64,000 bases of DNA from Sphingomonas sp. PAMC26645 (GCF_004795835.1 NZ_CP039249.1:4110001-4174000); one strand, 5' to 3'; positions 1-10,155 are shown, counted from the first letter of the stretch. Translations and numbers: made by a program. The notes: a model not told the origin generated them from the sequence alone.

Positions 1-75
1 CAATCCGCATGGAAATTTCGTGAGGAGACGTGAGGAGAAATGCGGCGGACGGCGGCACGTCCACTCGGCAACGCG

Positions 76-393
76 TCAGCGTGCGGACGCAGTAGCGACC
101 AAGGCTTCGAATACGGTTGTCGGCAGGGGAGTGTGGAACTTGCAACCCGCCGTATAGTCATCGGCCCACATCACCTCGGCAACGACCTGCCCGATTTGCG
201 GAAGGTTGAGCCAGATGCTGGTACCGCGCTTGAGCGCCGAATAAGTTTGAAGTCGTGCACCGTGGACCGAGATGTCGATCACTCTGCAAAGTGTGCGGCC
301 GGTCTTACCGATCCGGACATCGAGCGAAACGGGAGCGCGAAGTGCGCTGCGCCGGGACTTACGCTCTGCGGGTTCGAAGTCGGCGGCGAACAT
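76..393 (-). CDS. PilZ domain protein
   Basis: A 105-aa protein that is essentially one PilZ domain. The N-terminal arginine cluster (RKSRRSALR, residues about 12-20) fits the RxxxR c-di-GMP-binding motif. The following DISVHGARL fits the (D/N)xSxxG motif. Known PilZ proteins bind cyclic di-GMP and regulate motility, polysaccharide or surface functions; the target cannot be read here. It stands alone, beyond the rpmE terminator, with no partner domain. Confidence in the domain is good; the physiological role is unknown. Confidence 0.75.
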   Translation of the reverse strand: MFAADFEPAERKSRRSALRAPVSLDVRIGKTGRTLCRVIDISVHGARLQTYSALKRGTSIWLNLPQIGQVVAEVMWADDYTAGCKFHTPLPTTVFEALVATASAR

Positions 394-450
394 GGGGTCC
401 TCGTCCTTGCGAGTCCAAATTAGCCGTCGACCCCTAACGCCGTCTTAATA

Positions 451-491
451 AAAGGCCCCGGAATGAATTAGTATCAATCCATTCCGGGGCT
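451..491 (-). terminator. Intrinsic terminator of rpmE
   Basis: Inverted repeat with arms CCCCGGAATG / CATTCCGGGG a few bases after the rpmE stop. On the minus strand it is followed by a T-rich stretch (ccttttatt). It marks the 3' end of the long bamA-fabZ-rpmE side of the region. Confidence 0.75.
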
Positions 492-496
492 TTAGC

Positions 497-727
497 TTAC
501 TTACGGAGCGTGAGACCGCCACCGAAACGCTTGTTGAAGCGCGCGACCTGGCCGCCCGTATCGAGCATCGTGCCACGGCCACCGGTCCATGCGGGATGCG
601 CGAGCGGATCGATCTCGAGCGTCATCACATCGCCTTCCTTACCCCAGGTGGTGCGAGTCTGGTACTTGCTGCCATCGGTCATCTGGACGGTGATCATGTG
701 ATAATCGGGGTGCGTATCGGCCTTCAT
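497..727 (-). CDS. rpmE: 50S ribosomal protein L31
   Basis: A 76-aa L31 of the large ribosomal subunit. The start [12 protein letters not shown] and the HPAWTGG and LDTGG motifs are typical of the family. The zinc-binding cysteines of C+ L31 proteins are absent, so this is a C-minus form. I chose the ATG at 727 because GGAG lies just upstream and the family begins here; a longer upstream reading adds 20 unlikely residues. It follows fabZ, in the place where many Gram-negative bacteria have lpxA. Confidence 0.93.
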   Translation of the reverse strand: MKADTHPDYHMITVQMTDGSKYQTRTTWGKEGDVMTLEIDPLAHPAWTGGRGTMLDTGGQVARFNKRFGGGLTLRK

Positions 728-830
728 GGGAATTCTCCGTATGTGGCTGGTTCCGACCAGCCTGAAAAGGAAGGCGCGCCCGTACACGGACGCGCCCGAA
801 TTTACAACAATGCGAGGCTAAAGCCTCACA

Positions 831-1316
831 TCAGGCTTTCGGCGGGTCGGCGATCATCGCGGTGAAGTTCGCCTCGGCGACCAACTGCCCGTCGACCAGC
901 GCGCGGCCGGCGAACTTGCACACCGAACTACGCTTCTGGACGAACGTCACTTCGAGCTTGAGCAACACGCCCGGCTCGACCGGCTTGCGGAACTTGGCCC
1001 CGTCGATCGCCATGAAATAGACGAGCTTGCCCGAGCCCGCGAGACCCAGCGACTCGACGGCGAGAATCCCCGCCGCCTGTGCCATCGCCTCGACGATCAG
1101 CACGCCCGGCATGATCGGGCGTCCAGGGAAATGTCCCTGGAAGAACTGCTCGTTCATCGACACCGCCTTGATCGCGGTGATCGAGGTGTCGAGGATCAAA
1201 TCCTCGACACGATCGACCAGCAGCAACGGATAGCGATGCGGCAACGCGGCCATGACCCGCTCGATATCGAGCGGACCCAAACTAGCCTTTGCCGTGTCGT
1301 TCACAGTCTCGCTCAT
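831..1316 (-). CDS. fabZ: 3-hydroxyacyl-ACP dehydratase FabZ
   Basis: A 161-aa hotdog-fold dehydratase of type II fatty-acid synthesis, removing water from (3R)-hydroxyacyl-ACP in the cytoplasm. [12 protein letters not shown] and [17 protein letters not shown] are visible; the His and Glu of the second motif are the catalytic pair known for FabZ. It follows skp closely. In most Gram-negative bacteria lpxD lies between skp and fabZ and lpxA follows; both are missing here, which fits a sphingomonad that uses sphingolipids instead of lipid A. Confidence 0.95.
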   Translation of the reverse strand: MSETVNDTAKASLGPLDIERVMAALPHRYPLLLVDRVEDLILDTSITAIKAVSMNEQFFQGHFPGRPIMPGVLIVEAMAQAAGILAVESLGLAGSGKLVYFMAIDGAKFRKPVEPGVLLKLEVTFVQKRSSVCKFAGRALVDGQLVAEANFTAMIADPPKA

Positions 1317-1325
1317 CGGTATGAC

Positions 1326-1991
1326 TTAACGACCCTGCGGCGTGCGCGTGGCGGCAGGTGAACGCCCGGCAGGAGCCGGCGCGGCGCCCGGCTGCTGCTG
1401 GCCACCCTGCTGGTTCGGCTGCCAGTTTGCCGGCACGGCGGTGCTGACCGACGGTACGAGACGGTCGAGTTCGGTCGTGATCGCAGGCGTGATGTCGGCG
1501 GTCGGCTGCGCGAACAGCGCGGCCTCGGGACGCAGCAACAGGCTGACGTTCTTGGCACGAACTGCGGCCGTCACGGCGTCGCTGAGTTTCGCCTGGATTT
1601 GCTCGATCGCGTATTGCTGCGCGCGCTGAGCGGGCTGCGTCAGGCGAGCAAGCTCCTGGTTCGCCGCGGTCTCACGCGTCTGGATCGCCTGAGCCTGCGG
1701 ACGCAGCGACGCGTCGGTCGCGCCGGGTGCACGCTGTGCGGTCTGGAACGCGGTCACCAGCGGTTGGAGCTCGCGAGCCACGGCCTGGCGGCGCGTCTCG
1801 GCCTGGTCGAGCTGGGCCTTGTAGGTCGTCTCGATCTGGGCGCGCGCGGCGTTCCAGGCCTTCGAGTTGGCGATCGCACCCTGCGCGTCGGCGACGGCGA
1901 TGCCCGAAACCTGTGCATCGGCAGCGGTCGCGGTCATGGCGGCAGGCGCAACGAGCGCTGCGGCGAGGAGAAGCGTCTTGAACGTCGTCAT
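1326..1991 (-). CDS. skp: Periplasmic chaperone Skp/OmpH
   Basis: A 221-aa OmpH/Skp-family protein. Residues 1-26 form a signal peptide ending near ADAQ. The core (residues about 50-150) is Ala/Gln/Glu/Arg-rich and looks like coiled coil, as in Skp tentacles that hold unfolded outer-membrane proteins. The C-terminus is a low-complexity Pro/Gln/Ala/Gly tail, longer than in E. coli Skp. The ATG overlaps the bamA stop by one base (TGATG), so it is probably translationally coupled to bamA, its functional partner. Confidence 0.88.
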   Translation of the reverse strand: MTTFKTLLLAAALVAPAAMTATAADAQVSGIAVADAQGAIANSKAWNAARAQIETTYKAQLDQAETRRQAVARELQPLVTAFQTAQRAPGATDASLRPQAQAIQTRETAANQELARLTQPAQRAQQYAIEQIQAKLSDAVTAAVRAKNVSLLLRPEAALFAQPTADITPAITTELDRLVPSVSTAVPANWQPNQQGGQQQPGAAPAPAGRSPAATRTPQGR

Positions 1992-4801
1992 CAGAACTGT
2001 GTCCCTACGTTGAAAGTAATAAGCTTGGGGTCGTCACCCTTCTGGGTGAGCAAGGCTTTGGCGAGATCGATCCGGAGCGGACCGAATGGCGAGTTCCAGT
2101 TGACACCGATACCTACCGACAGACGCGGCTTGGCAGAGTTGCCCAGGAACGTTTCCTGATAAATGTTCGGGTTGAGATACCGCGCGTTGGCGGTTGTACC
2201 GGAACACGTCGTCGCCCCAGCGGCTATCACGCCTGCAGGGCAGATCGTCTGGACAGACGCTATGCCTGGCGTCGTCGCAGTCGCAGGAACCTCTGGGGTC
2301 AAGTAAAGCGGATTGCCACCGCTGTCCTTATACTGGTTTTGCAGCAACGTCGGCGAACCATCCGCATTGAACAGCAACGCACCGGCTGCGCTTTTAGCCT
2401 GATCATAGTTGAACGTCGGAAGCGGCTTCTTGATACCGAACAGGCTACCCACCTGAGCGTAGATCGACGGCCTCAAACCCAGTTCGCGTGCACCGGATCC
2501 CAACGGAATCTCGATTTCAGCACGCGCAAGGTAGTAGGCACGACCACCAAGTGCATCGTCCTGGATCTGATCGCGATCGGTCTGGACCGACTGCGAACCA
2601 TCGGCGGCGATCACGTAGCCGGCGCGCAACACGCGGGGGCCTACGCCGCGAATGTCGAAGCCGCGGAACTGTGGCTCACCAAGGTAGAAGCGATCGGTGA
2701 TACGGATCGGGTCTCGCCCAGGGCCTGGGCTGCTCTCCAGAGGATGGATGTACCCGCCTTCTGCGACGATCGATCCGATAAACCCGCTGCCGAGGTTCGC
2801 ATATTTCGAACCCTCGAGTCGCGTACGCAGATATTTCACGTCGCCACCCAGCCCGGCAAAATCCTGGCTGAACGAAAAACGTGACCCTGCCGTGGGACGA
2901 AGGCGGCTGTTCAACGTATCTCGGCTGATCGAGTAGCCGACCGAGGACGTCCAACGATTGCCGATCGCTTCGCACAGATATCGACCCGCCACTTCGAGGT
3001 TACACGAACCGTCTGCATTCAAATATTGGCTGTCGAGGCTAACCTCGTCGTAGGACAAGCCATAACGTGCGGAAAGAGACCAGAATTCAGTCAACGGCAC
3101 GCCGGCACGAAGCTGGAAGCCGGTCGAGACCTGTGAATAGTTGGTCTGGCGATCGTTGCCGACATAGTTGAACGAGTTGTAGTCGCGGCGGAAGATGTCG
3201 CCACCGACTGCGATGTTCTTGTCGAACAGATAAGGCTCGGTGAAGCCCAGCTCGATCGACTTCGAGTAGCTCGAATAGTTAACGCCAGCGCGCAGTTCCT
3301 GGCCCTTGCCACGGAAGTTGCGCTGCGTGATATTCGCCTGGATGATGAAGCGCTCGAGGCTCGAATAGCCCGCCGATAGCTGAAGCTCGCCAGTCGATTT
3401 CTCTTCGAGGTTGGTTTCGAGGATCACGCGGTCGGGCGCTGAGCCCGGCAGCTGCTTGATCTCCATCTTGTCGGCGAAATACCCCAACGAGTTGATGCGA
3501 TCCTGCGAACGCTTCACCTGGAAGCTGTTGAACGCGTCGCCCTCGGCCAGACGTATCTCGCGACGCACGACCTTGTCCTGCGTCTGCGTGTTGCCGTTGA
3601 TGTCGATCCGCTCGACATAGGTACGCTTGGCTTCGGCGATGTTGAAATTAATCCCCATCGTCAGCGTTTCGGCGTCCTTCTGGAACTCCGGGTTCACCTC
3701 GGTGAACGCGTAACCAAACAGGCCCGCGGTCTGGCTGAGATTGTCGACCGAATCCTCGACCAACTTGGCGTTGTACCAGTCGCCCTTCTTCAGCGGCAGC
3801 GTGGCCGCCAGCTTGGTGTTGTCGAAGTCGCGGATCTGGCTGTCGACGGTGACATCACCGAACTTGTAGCGCTTGCCCTCTTCCACCACGTACGTGATGA
3901 TGAAGTCCTTCTTGTCCGGCGTCAGCTCGGCGACTGCCGACGTCACGCGGAAATCCGCATAGCCCTGCGTCAGGTAGAACTGGCGAAGCTTCTGCTGATC
4001 ATAGGACAGGCGATCCTGATCGTAGCTGGTCGCCGACGACAGCAGACGGAACAGGCGCGACTGCTTGGTCGCCATCTGGCCGCGAATCTGGTCGTCGGAG
4101 AACACCTCGTTGCCGAGGATGTTGATCTGGCGGACCTTCGACTTCGGCCCTTCGCTGATCTCGAACACCACGTCGACGCGGTTCTGGTCGAGGTTGACCA
4201 TCTTCGGATCGATCACCGCGGCGAAGCGGCCCTGGCGACGATACAGCTCGATGATCCGCGCGATATCCTGGCGGACCGCGGTGCGTGTGAAGATCTGACG
4301 CGGCGCGAGCTTGATCTCCTTGGTGATCTTGTCGCTCTTGAGCGCCTTGTTGCCCTCGATGATCACGCGGTTGATGATCGGGTTCTCGCGCACGCGAAGG
4401 ACGATATTGCCGTCCTCGACACCTGCGATCGAGTAATCCGCGAACAGGTCGCTGGCCTGGAGATCCTTCAGCGCCTGATCGAGCGTCTCGGCGGTGTAGG
4501 GGATGCCGACGCGCAGCTTGGTATAGCTGAGCACCGTCTCGCCCTCGATGCGCTGCGATCCCTCGACGCGCAAAGTCTTTATCGTCCGCACGGATACCGG
4601 CGCGCCGATGGGCGTTACTACCGGCGGAGCGACTCGCGTCGCACCGTTACGCGTCGCCGTTCCGGCAGGCGCGGTAGAAGGCCCAGCGGAAGGCGAGGCG
4701 GCGGGTGCCGTCTGCGCGAAGGCGGGAACGCCCGACAGGATCGTTCCTGCAAGCAGCAGGGCGCCCTTACGCGCGAAATCGTAACCGTTGATCGCTGTCA
4801 C
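1991..4801 (-). CDS. bamA: Outer membrane protein assembly factor BamA
   Basis: A 936-aa Omp85 protein that inserts beta-barrel proteins into the outer membrane. After a signal peptide (to about residue 30, AFAQ) and a Pro/Ala/Thr linker come five POTRA repeats (roughly residues 65-430) and a C-terminal 16-strand barrel ending ITFNVGTQF, with the terminal Phe of a beta signal. I chose the GTG at 4801 because AAGG sits 8 nt upstream and the signal peptide follows directly; the open frame extends further into rseP. An extracellular-loop region near 3000 carries two cysteines. It lies between rseP and skp in the usual envelope cluster. Confidence 0.95.
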   Translation of the reverse strand: MTAINGYDFARKGALLLAGTILSGVPAFAQTAPAASPSAGPSTAPAGTATRNGATRVAPPVVTPIGAPVSVRTIKTLRVEGSQRIEGETVLSYTKLRVGIPYTAETLDQALKDLQASDLFADYSIAGVEDGNIVLRVRENPIINRVIIEGNKALKSDKITKEIKLAPRQIFTRTAVRQDIARIIELYRRQGRFAAVIDPKMVNLDQNRVDVVFEISEGPKSKVRQINILGNEVFSDDQIRGQMATKQSRLFRLLSSATSYDQDRLSYDQQKLRQFYLTQGYADFRVTSAVAELTPDKKDFIITYVVEEGKRYKFGDVTVDSQIRDFDNTKLAATLPLKKGDWYNAKLVEDSVDNLSQTAGLFGYAFTEVNPEFQKDAETLTMGINFNIAEAKRTYVERIDINGNTQTQDKVVRREIRLAEGDAFNSFQVKRSQDRINSLGYFADKMEIKQLPGSAPDRVILETNLEEKSTGELQLSAGYSSLERFIIQANITQRNFRGKGQELRAGVNYSSYSKSIELGFTEPYLFDKNIAVGGDIFRRDYNSFNYVGNDRQTNYSQVSTGFQLRAGVPLTEFWSLSARYGLSYDEVSLDSQYLNADGSCNLEVAGRYLCEAIGNRWTSSVGYSISRDTLNSRLRPTAGSRFSFSQDFAGLGGDVKYLRTRLEGSKYANLGSGFIGSIVAEGGYIHPLESSPGPGRDPIRITDRFYLGEPQFRGFDIRGVGPRVLRAGYVIAADGSQSVQTDRDQIQDDALGGRAYYLARAEIEIPLGSGARELGLRPSIYAQVGSLFGIKKPLPTFNYDQAKSAAGALLFNADGSPTLLQNQYKDSGGNPLYLTPEVPATATTPGIASVQTICPAGVIAAGATTCSGTTANARYLNPNIYQETFLGNSAKPRLSVGIGVNWNSPFGPLRIDLAKALLTQKGDDPKLITFNVGTQF

Positions 4802-4857
4802 CAAACCCACCTTAAAAACGTGCACATACAAGGCGCGCCCGCCCTGCCCTATCGTCG

Positions 4858-5991
4858 TCAGCCGATCAAGCCGGCCAAGTTCTTCCACAGCCCAAAATTG
4901 CCGAGATCGTTGAAGGTCACGAGCAACATCAGCGCGAGGATTGCCGCAAGACCGCCTCGAAACGCCCATTCCTGAACCTGCGGCTCGACCGGGCGCCTGC
5001 GCACCGCTTCGATCGCATAGAAGAACAAATGGCCTCCATCGAGCATCGGCACTGGCAGCAGATTGATGAACCCCAGATTGATCGACACGAGCGCGATCAG
5101 GAAGACATAGGCGTCGAGGCCCAGCGACATCTGCTCGCCCGAGACCTTGGCGATGCTGAGTGGTCCGCCAAGTTCCTTCACCGAACGGCGTCCGGTGATG
5201 ACCTGCCCCAGCGTCTCGACCATCATGGAGACGATCTCGCCGGTTCGCTTCACCGCCACGACCGGTGCCTCGACCAGGCTGACGGGGACGATGACGGGCT
5301 TGCTGCCGGCGATGCCGAGACGACCGATTCGATATTCGTTGCCGAAGCGATCGCGCTGCAGTTCGGTGCCGATGACGATGTCGCGCGACAGCGTCCGGTC
5401 GCCGCGGACCGCGTCGATCCGGGTCCGCTCGCCAGCGCGAATGCGGGCATAGCGTGCCATGTCATCGAACGTCTCGACCGACCGGCCGCCGATGCCGGTA
5501 ATCCGATCCCCGGCCTGCAGGCCTGCCGCTGCGGCGGCACTGCCGGGAACGGTGCCGCCGACGATCGGCGGCATGCGGATGTCACCATAGGCGAACGCGA
5601 AGCCGGCAAGGATCAGGATCGCGACGACAAAGTTGACGACCGGGCCGGCCGCCACAACGATCGCGCGCTGCCATACCGGCTTGGACTGGAACGTGCGCTG
5701 GCGCTCTTCGGCGGGTAGCGACAGCCACTCGGCCGAGGGCTGGCTGGCCGGATTCATGTCGCCGGCGAACTTCACGTAACCGCCGAGCGGCAACCAACCG
5801 AACTTCCACCGCGTGCCGCGCTTGTCGGTAAAGCCGGCGATCTCGTGGCCGAAGCCGATCGCGAAGGCATCCGCCTTGATCCCGAAAAAGCGCCCGGCGA
5901 GATAATGTCCCATCTCGTGCACGAACACGAGGGGGCCGATCACCGCGGCGAACGACAATATGGTCAGCAGGACACCGGGTGTTTCGATCAA
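4858..5991 (-). CDS. rseP: Site-2 intramembrane zinc protease RseP
   Basis: A 377-aa membrane metalloprotease. The zinc motif HEMGH is at residues 25-29 in the first transmembrane helix. A PDZ region is centred near residues 150-220 (GLQAGDRITGIGGRSV), and LDGGH near residue 315 supplies the third zinc ligand. In Proteobacteria RseP cleaves anti-sigma factors and clears signal-peptide remnants. The start appears to be TTG, overlapping the dxr stop as TTGA. Its position between dxr and bamA is conserved. Confidence 0.93.
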   Translation of the reverse strand: MIETPGVLLTILSFAAVIGPLVFVHEMGHYLAGRFFGIKADAFAIGFGHEIAGFTDKRGTRWKFGWLPLGGYVKFAGDMNPASQPSAEWLSLPAEERQRTFQSKPVWQRAIVVAAGPVVNFVVAILILAGFAFAYGDIRMPPIVGGTVPGSAAAAAGLQAGDRITGIGGRSVETFDDMARYARIRAGERTRIDAVRGDRTLSRDIVIGTELQRDRFGNEYRIGRLGIAGSKPVIVPVSLVEAPVVAVKRTGEIVSMMVETLGQVITGRRSVKELGGPLSIAKVSGEQMSLGLDAYVFLIALVSINLGFINLLPVPMLDGGHLFFYAIEAVRRRPVEPQVQEWAFRGGLAAILALMLLVTFNDLGNFGLWKNLAGLIG

Positions 5992-7145
5992 ACCGCGTAA
6001 TCCTTCACACGCTCGCCGGCCAAGATCCGCGCTTCGGCATCGATCGCCAGCACGGCATCGACACTGTCCGGCGCGGCCGGGTCATAACACGACAACGTAT
6101 GTTCGACGATTGCGGCAATTTCGAGGAAGCCGATGCGCCGCTGCAGGAATGCCTCGACCGCTACCTCGTTGGCTGCGTTGAGAATTGCGGGTCGTGCGCC
6201 ACCTGCGTCGAGCGCCTCGCGGGCCAGCCGCAACGCGGGGAAGCGGACCGGATCGGGTGCCTCGAAGTCGAGTCGGCCGATCGCAACGAGGTCGAGCGGC
6301 GCCATCGGCGTCGCCATCCGGTCCGGCCATGCGAGCGTATGCGCGATCGGCGTCCGCATGTCAGGAGGCCCGAGCTGCGCCAGCACCGACCCGTCGACAT
6401 GATCGACCAGGCTGTGGATCACCGATTGCGGGTGAATGACGATCTCGATCCGGTCGTGCGCAATCGGGAACAGCCGCGCTGCCTCGATCAGTTCGAGGCC
6501 CTTGTTCATGCAGGTCGCCGAATCGACCGAGATCTTCGCGCCCATCGACCAGTTGGGATGCTTCACCGCCTGTTCGAGCGTCACGCCGCGCATCTGCTCG
6601 GTCGTCCAGTCGCGGAACGGTCCGCCGCTGCACGTCAGGATGATCCGGCGGACGCGTTCCGGGCGGGTCGCGTCGAAGCACTGGAAGATCGCATTATGTT
6701 CGGAATCGGCCGGCAACAGCGTCGCACCGGCCCGCTCGGCAGCGGCAAGGATTACGTCGCCGGCGGAGACCAGCGGCTCCTTGTTGGCGATCACGACGGT
6801 CCCGCCCTGCTCGATCGCCGCCATCACCGGCTTCAATCCGGCGCAACCGACGATCGCGCCCATCGTCCAGTCGGCGCCCGATGACGCAGCCTCGGCGATC
6901 GCTTCGGCACCCCCGCCCGCGCGAATCCCCGTGCCGGCCAGCGCCTCACGCAACTCCGGCAGGCATTTTTCGTCCGCGACGACCGCGAACTCGGCCTGGG
7001 TACGGATCGCAGCCGCAGCAAGCTTCGCCACATCGCAATTCGCCGTCAGTGCAACGACGCGAAACCGATCCGGCTCCCGCTCGACAAGGTCGAGCGTCGA
7101 GGTGCCGACCGAACCGGTAGCCCCCAAAATCGTGACGCTCTTCAT
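5988..7145 (-). CDS. dxr: 1-deoxy-D-xylulose 5-phosphate reductoisomerase
   Basis: A 385-aa enzyme making 2-C-methyl-D-erythritol 4-phosphate, the second step of the MEP isoprenoid pathway. The NADPH-binding motif GATGSVG lies at residues 8-14. The metal/substrate motifs SAGDV, DSEHNAIFQ and GAKISVDSATCMNKGLE follow in family order. I chose the ATG at 7145, which overlaps the cdsA stop as ATGA; the open frame runs about 90 residues further upstream without homology. It feeds the same pathway as uppS, two genes upstream. Confidence 0.96.
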   Translation of the reverse strand: MKSVTILGATGSVGTSTLDLVEREPDRFRVVALTANCDVAKLAAAAIRTQAEFAVVADEKCLPELREALAGTGIRAGGGAEAIAEAASSGADWTMGAIVGCAGLKPVMAAIEQGGTVVIANKEPLVSAGDVILAAAERAGATLLPADSEHNAIFQCFDATRPERVRRIILTCSGGPFRDWTTEQMRGVTLEQAVKHPNWSMGAKISVDSATCMNKGLELIEAARLFPIAHDRIEIVIHPQSVIHSLVDHVDGSVLAQLGPPDMRTPIAHTLAWPDRMATPMAPLDLVAIGRLDFEAPDPVRFPALRLAREALDAGGARPAILNAANEVAVEAFLQRRIGFLEIAAIVEHTLSCYDPAAPDSVDAVLAIDAEARILAGERVKDYAV

Positions 7146-7966
7146 GCGTAGAAGTGCGGCAGCAGGACGAGGAACGCCGCGACCGGCGCGACCGGAACCA
7201 GGCCGTCGAGCCGATCCATCACGCCGCCATGTCCGGGCAGGATATTGCCGCTGTCCTTCACGCCTGCCACTCTCTTCAACCAACTCTCGTAAAGATCGCC
7301 CATCTGCGCGAGCACCGCGAGCACTGGCGTCGCCAGCGTCATCCGCATCGGCAGGCCGTATTGCGTATGCAGCACCACCGCGACCGCGCTCGCCAGCACG
7401 ACGCCACCGATCAGCCCCGACCACGTCTTGTTAGGGCTGATCACCGGCGCCAGCTTCGGCCCGCCCAGCGTCCGTCCGGTAAAGAACGCGCCGATATCGC
7501 ACGCCCACACCAGCGACAGCGCCCACAGCGTGAAGAGGATGCCCTCGTCCTGCCGCCGGATGATCATCAACGCGAACACTGGCAAACCACAATAGATGAT
7601 ACCCAGCGCCAGCTTGGGTTTGCGCGTGGTGATGACGACGAAGAACGCGGCGCCTGCGAGCAGGCCCAGCGTGAAGAAATCGTGGATCACGAGGATCAGC
7701 GACGCCGGCGCCATCAGCGCGAGCGGCACCGACAGCGCGAACTGCGTCATCCGCTTGGTCTTCGCATCGACGCCCTGGAGCATCGACCATTCCGCCATCA
7801 TGAACAGCGCGGCGACCACGCCCAGCACCCAAAACGCGATCCCGCCGAGCGTCAGCGCAAGGCTCGCCACCGCGATCATCCCAACGCTGGCGATCATCCG
7901 GAGCTGAAGATTGGACGGCGTGCGCAACGCCTGATCGGGCGCCTTTTCAGGGTCGGTAAGATTCAC
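7142..7966 (-). CDS. cdsA: Phosphatidate cytidylyltransferase
   Basis: A 274-aa multi-pass membrane enzyme making CDP-diacylglycerol from CTP and phosphatidate, the common precursor for pssA (12.8 kb) and other phospholipid branches. Several hydrophobic helices and the C-terminal CDP-alcohol signature region PGHGGVMDRLDGL are visible. The GTG start at 7966 overlaps the uppS stop (GTGA); the preceding open frame has no membrane-protein character. It sits in the conserved uppS-cdsA-dxr order. Confidence 0.93.
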   Translation of the reverse strand: MNLTDPEKAPDQALRTPSNLQLRMIASVGMIAVASLALTLGGIAFWVLGVVAALFMMAEWSMLQGVDAKTKRMTQFALSVPLALMAPASLILVIHDFFTLGLLAGAAFFVVITTRKPKLALGIIYCGLPVFALMIIRRQDEGILFTLWALSLVWACDIGAFFTGRTLGGPKLAPVISPNKTWSGLIGGVVLASAVAVVLHTQYGLPMRMTLATPVLAVLAQMGDLYESWLKRVAGVKDSGNILPGHGGVMDRLDGLVPVAPVAAFLVLLPHFYA

Positions 7967-8727
7967 AGACCACCGTAGCGGCGCTGGCGCTGACCGAACG
8001 CCGCGACCGCATCGGAGAGCGCTGCTGCGTCGAAATCCGGCCAGAGCGTGTCGACGAACAGCAGTTCCGCATACGCCGCCTGCCACAACAGGAAGTTCGA
8101 CAAGCGCTGCTCGCCCGACGTCCGGATCATCAAATCCAGCGGCGGCAGATCGTGCGTGTCGAGTTCCGCCTCAATCGTCGCCTCGTCGATGCTCGCCGGA
8201 TCCAGCGCACCATCGCGCGCCCGCTCCGCCAGACGCCGCGCGGCCGTCACCAACTCGGCATGCGCGCCGTAATTCAGCGCGATCGCCAAAATCGGCCCGG
8301 TATTGCCCGCCGTCCGCGCGATCGCATCGTCGACCATCGCCACCAGATCGGGCGAAAAGCTATGGTAATCACCAATCACGCGCAGCCGGACGTTCTCGCG
8401 TGCGAGTTCGTCGAGGTCGCTGCGGATGAAATGCCGCAGCAGACCCATCAGGTCGCTGACCTCTTCGGCCGGGCGCCGCCAGTTCTCGGACGAGAACGCG
8501 TACAGCGTCAGCGCCTCGATCCCCATCGCACGCGCCGCGCGCGTCACTTTCCGGACCGCCTCAACGCCGGCCTTGTGCCCGGCGAAGCGCGGCAGAAACC
8601 GCTTCTTTGCCCAGCGGCCATTGCCGTCCATGATGATCGCGACATGACGCGGCACCGCCCCGCCTGCAGGAACGGCGCCCACAGGAACAGCAGCGAGCGC
8701 CGCGGCCGAGGAGGCCTGCAATCTCAC
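7963..8727 (-). CDS. uppS: Undecaprenyl diphosphate synthase (UppS)
   Basis: A 254-aa cis-prenyltransferase producing the C55 carrier lipid for peptidoglycan and surface glycans. The signature [13 protein letters not shown] contains the catalytic Asp34; GHKAG, FSSENW and [19 protein letters not shown] follow. The GTG start overlaps the frr stop (GTGA). The N-terminus carries about 25 Ala/Val-rich residues before the conserved core, slightly longer than usual; a later start is possible but lacks an obvious in-frame start codon. Confidence 0.93.
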   Translation of the reverse strand: MRLQASSAAALAAVPVGAVPAGGAVPRHVAIIMDGNGRWAKKRFLPRFAGHKAGVEAVRKVTRAARAMGIEALTLYAFSSENWRRPAEEVSDLMGLLRHFIRSDLDELARENVRLRVIGDYHSFSPDLVAMVDDAIARTAGNTGPILAIALNYGAHAELVTAARRLAERARDGALDPASIDEATIEAELDTHDLPPLDLMIRTSGEQRLSNFLLWQAAYAELLFVDTLWPDFDAAALSDAVAAFGQRQRRYGGL

Positions 8728-9281
8728 TTGCCCAGGATTTCCTTTTCCTTGGCGGTCGCGGTCGCATCGAGCTCGGCGATGATGCTGTCGGTCAGCTTCT
8801 GCACTTCGGTCTCGTGACGCTTGCGCTCGTCCTCGCCGAACACACCCTTCTTTTCGTCGACCTTGAGCGAATCCATTCCGTCGCGACGGACGTTGCGGAC
8901 CGCGATGCGCGCCTTCTCGGCATACTGGCCGGCGAGCTTGGCGAGTTCCTTGCGGCGCTCCTCGGTCAGGTCGGGGATCGGCAGGCGCAGCGTCTGGCCG
9001 TCGACGATCGGGTTGAGCCCCAGCCCTGCCGAGCGGATCGCCTTGTCGGTCGGGCCGACGTTCGACTTGTCCCAGACCTGTACCGACAGCATCCGCGGCT
9101 CGGGCGCCGAGACGGTCGCGACCTGGTTCAGCGGCATCGACGACCCGTAAACCGTCACCATAACCGGATCGAGCAACGCGGTCGATGCGCGGCCGGTGCG
9201 CAGGCCTGCGAGATCGCTCTTCAGCGCTTCGACGGCACCCGCCATGCGGCGTTCGAGGTCGGTCTTGTCGTATGCAGCCAT
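8724..9281 (-). CDS. frr: Ribosome recycling factor
   Basis: A 185-aa protein of the usual RRF length that splits post-termination ribosomes with [29 protein letters not shown] and the RVLRRDG-like [12 protein letters not shown] segments are recognisable. The start at 9281 ([13 protein letters not shown]) is one base from the pyrH stop codon, and the 3' end overlaps uppS. It is part of the universal rpsB-tsf-pyrH-frr translation cluster. Confidence 0.96.
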   Translation of the reverse strand: MAAYDKTDLERRMAGAVEALKSDLAGLRTGRASTALLDPVMVTVYGSSMPLNQVATVSAPEPRMLSVQVWDKSNVGPTDKAIRSAGLGLNPIVDGQTLRLPIPDLTEERRKELAKLAGQYAEKARIAVRNVRRDGMDSLKVDEKKGVFGEDERKRHETEVQKLTDSIIAELDATATAKEKEILGK

Positions 9282-9282
9282 C

Positions 9283-10011
9283 TTAAAGCTCCTGCTCGTT
9301 CTGGACGATCGTCGACACGCCATCACCCGCCAGCACCGCGGCAAGATTGCCGGGTTCGCGGATGTTGAAGACGACGATCGGGATGTTGTTGTCGCGGCAC
9401 AGCGCGATCGCGCTCGCGTCCATGACCTTGAGGTCGTCGGACAGCACGCGGCTGTACGTGACCGTTTCGTAGCGCACTGCGTCGGGGTGCGTCTTCGGGT
9501 CGGCGTTGTAGACGCCGTCGACCGACGTGCCCTTGAACAGCGCGTCGCACTTCATCTCGGCAGCACGCAGCGCGGCGCCCGAATCGGTGGTGAAATAGGG
9601 GCTGCCGACGCCCGCCGCGAAGATCACGACGCGACCCTTCTCCAGGTGACGCTCGGCGCGACGGCGAATGAACGGCTCGCAGACCGACGCCATCGGAATG
9701 GCCGACTGGACGCGCGTGTCGACGCCGATCTGCTCCAGCGCGTTCTGCACGGCGAGCGCGTTCATCACCGTCGCGAGCATGCCCATGTAATCGCCGGTCG
9801 CGCGGTCCATCCCACGTGCCGCACCCGCCATGCCGCGGAAGATGTTGCCACCACCGACGACGATGCAGATTTCGTAGCCCTTCGCCTTGATGTCCGCGAT
9901 CTCCTGCGCGACGCGCGCGGTGACGGTCGGATCGATCGAAAGACCCGATGGCCCCATCAGGACTTCGCCCGACAGTTTCAGCAGGATACGGTTGTAGCGC
10001 GGAGGCGTCAT
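9283..10011 (-). CDS. pyrH: UMP kinase
   Basis: A 242-aa amino-acid-kinase-fold enzyme phosphorylating UMP to UDP. Visible motifs are KLSGEVLMG near the N-terminus, [24 protein letters not shown] and the [12 protein letters not shown] segment. It is separated from tsf by a 409-bp stretch of palindromic repeats, unlike the tight spacing elsewhere in this cluster, so it may need its own promoter or read-through. Confidence 0.96.
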   Translation of the reverse strand: MTPPRYNRILLKLSGEVLMGPSGLSIDPTVTARVAQEIADIKAKGYEICIVVGGGNIFRGMAGAARGMDRATGDYMGMLATVMNALAVQNALEQIGVDTRVQSAIPMASVCEPFIRRRAERHLEKGRVVIFAAGVGSPYFTTDSGAALRAAEMKCDALFKGTSVDGVYNADPKTHPDAVRYETVTYSRVLSDDLKVMDASAIALCRDNNIPIVVFNIREPGNLAAVLAGDGVSTIVQNEQEL

Positions 10012-10155
10012 AAATCTCGAATTGTGATTGGCGGGGCGGCGCGGACCTTAGGCGGCGAGGCCCGGGATGTGAAGCGCCGTGCGGCGCGTGCATCGAAACT
10101 CGATGGAGATGAGACGGAAAATCGTCGTTCGCAGAAACGCGCAACGGAGAACGAT

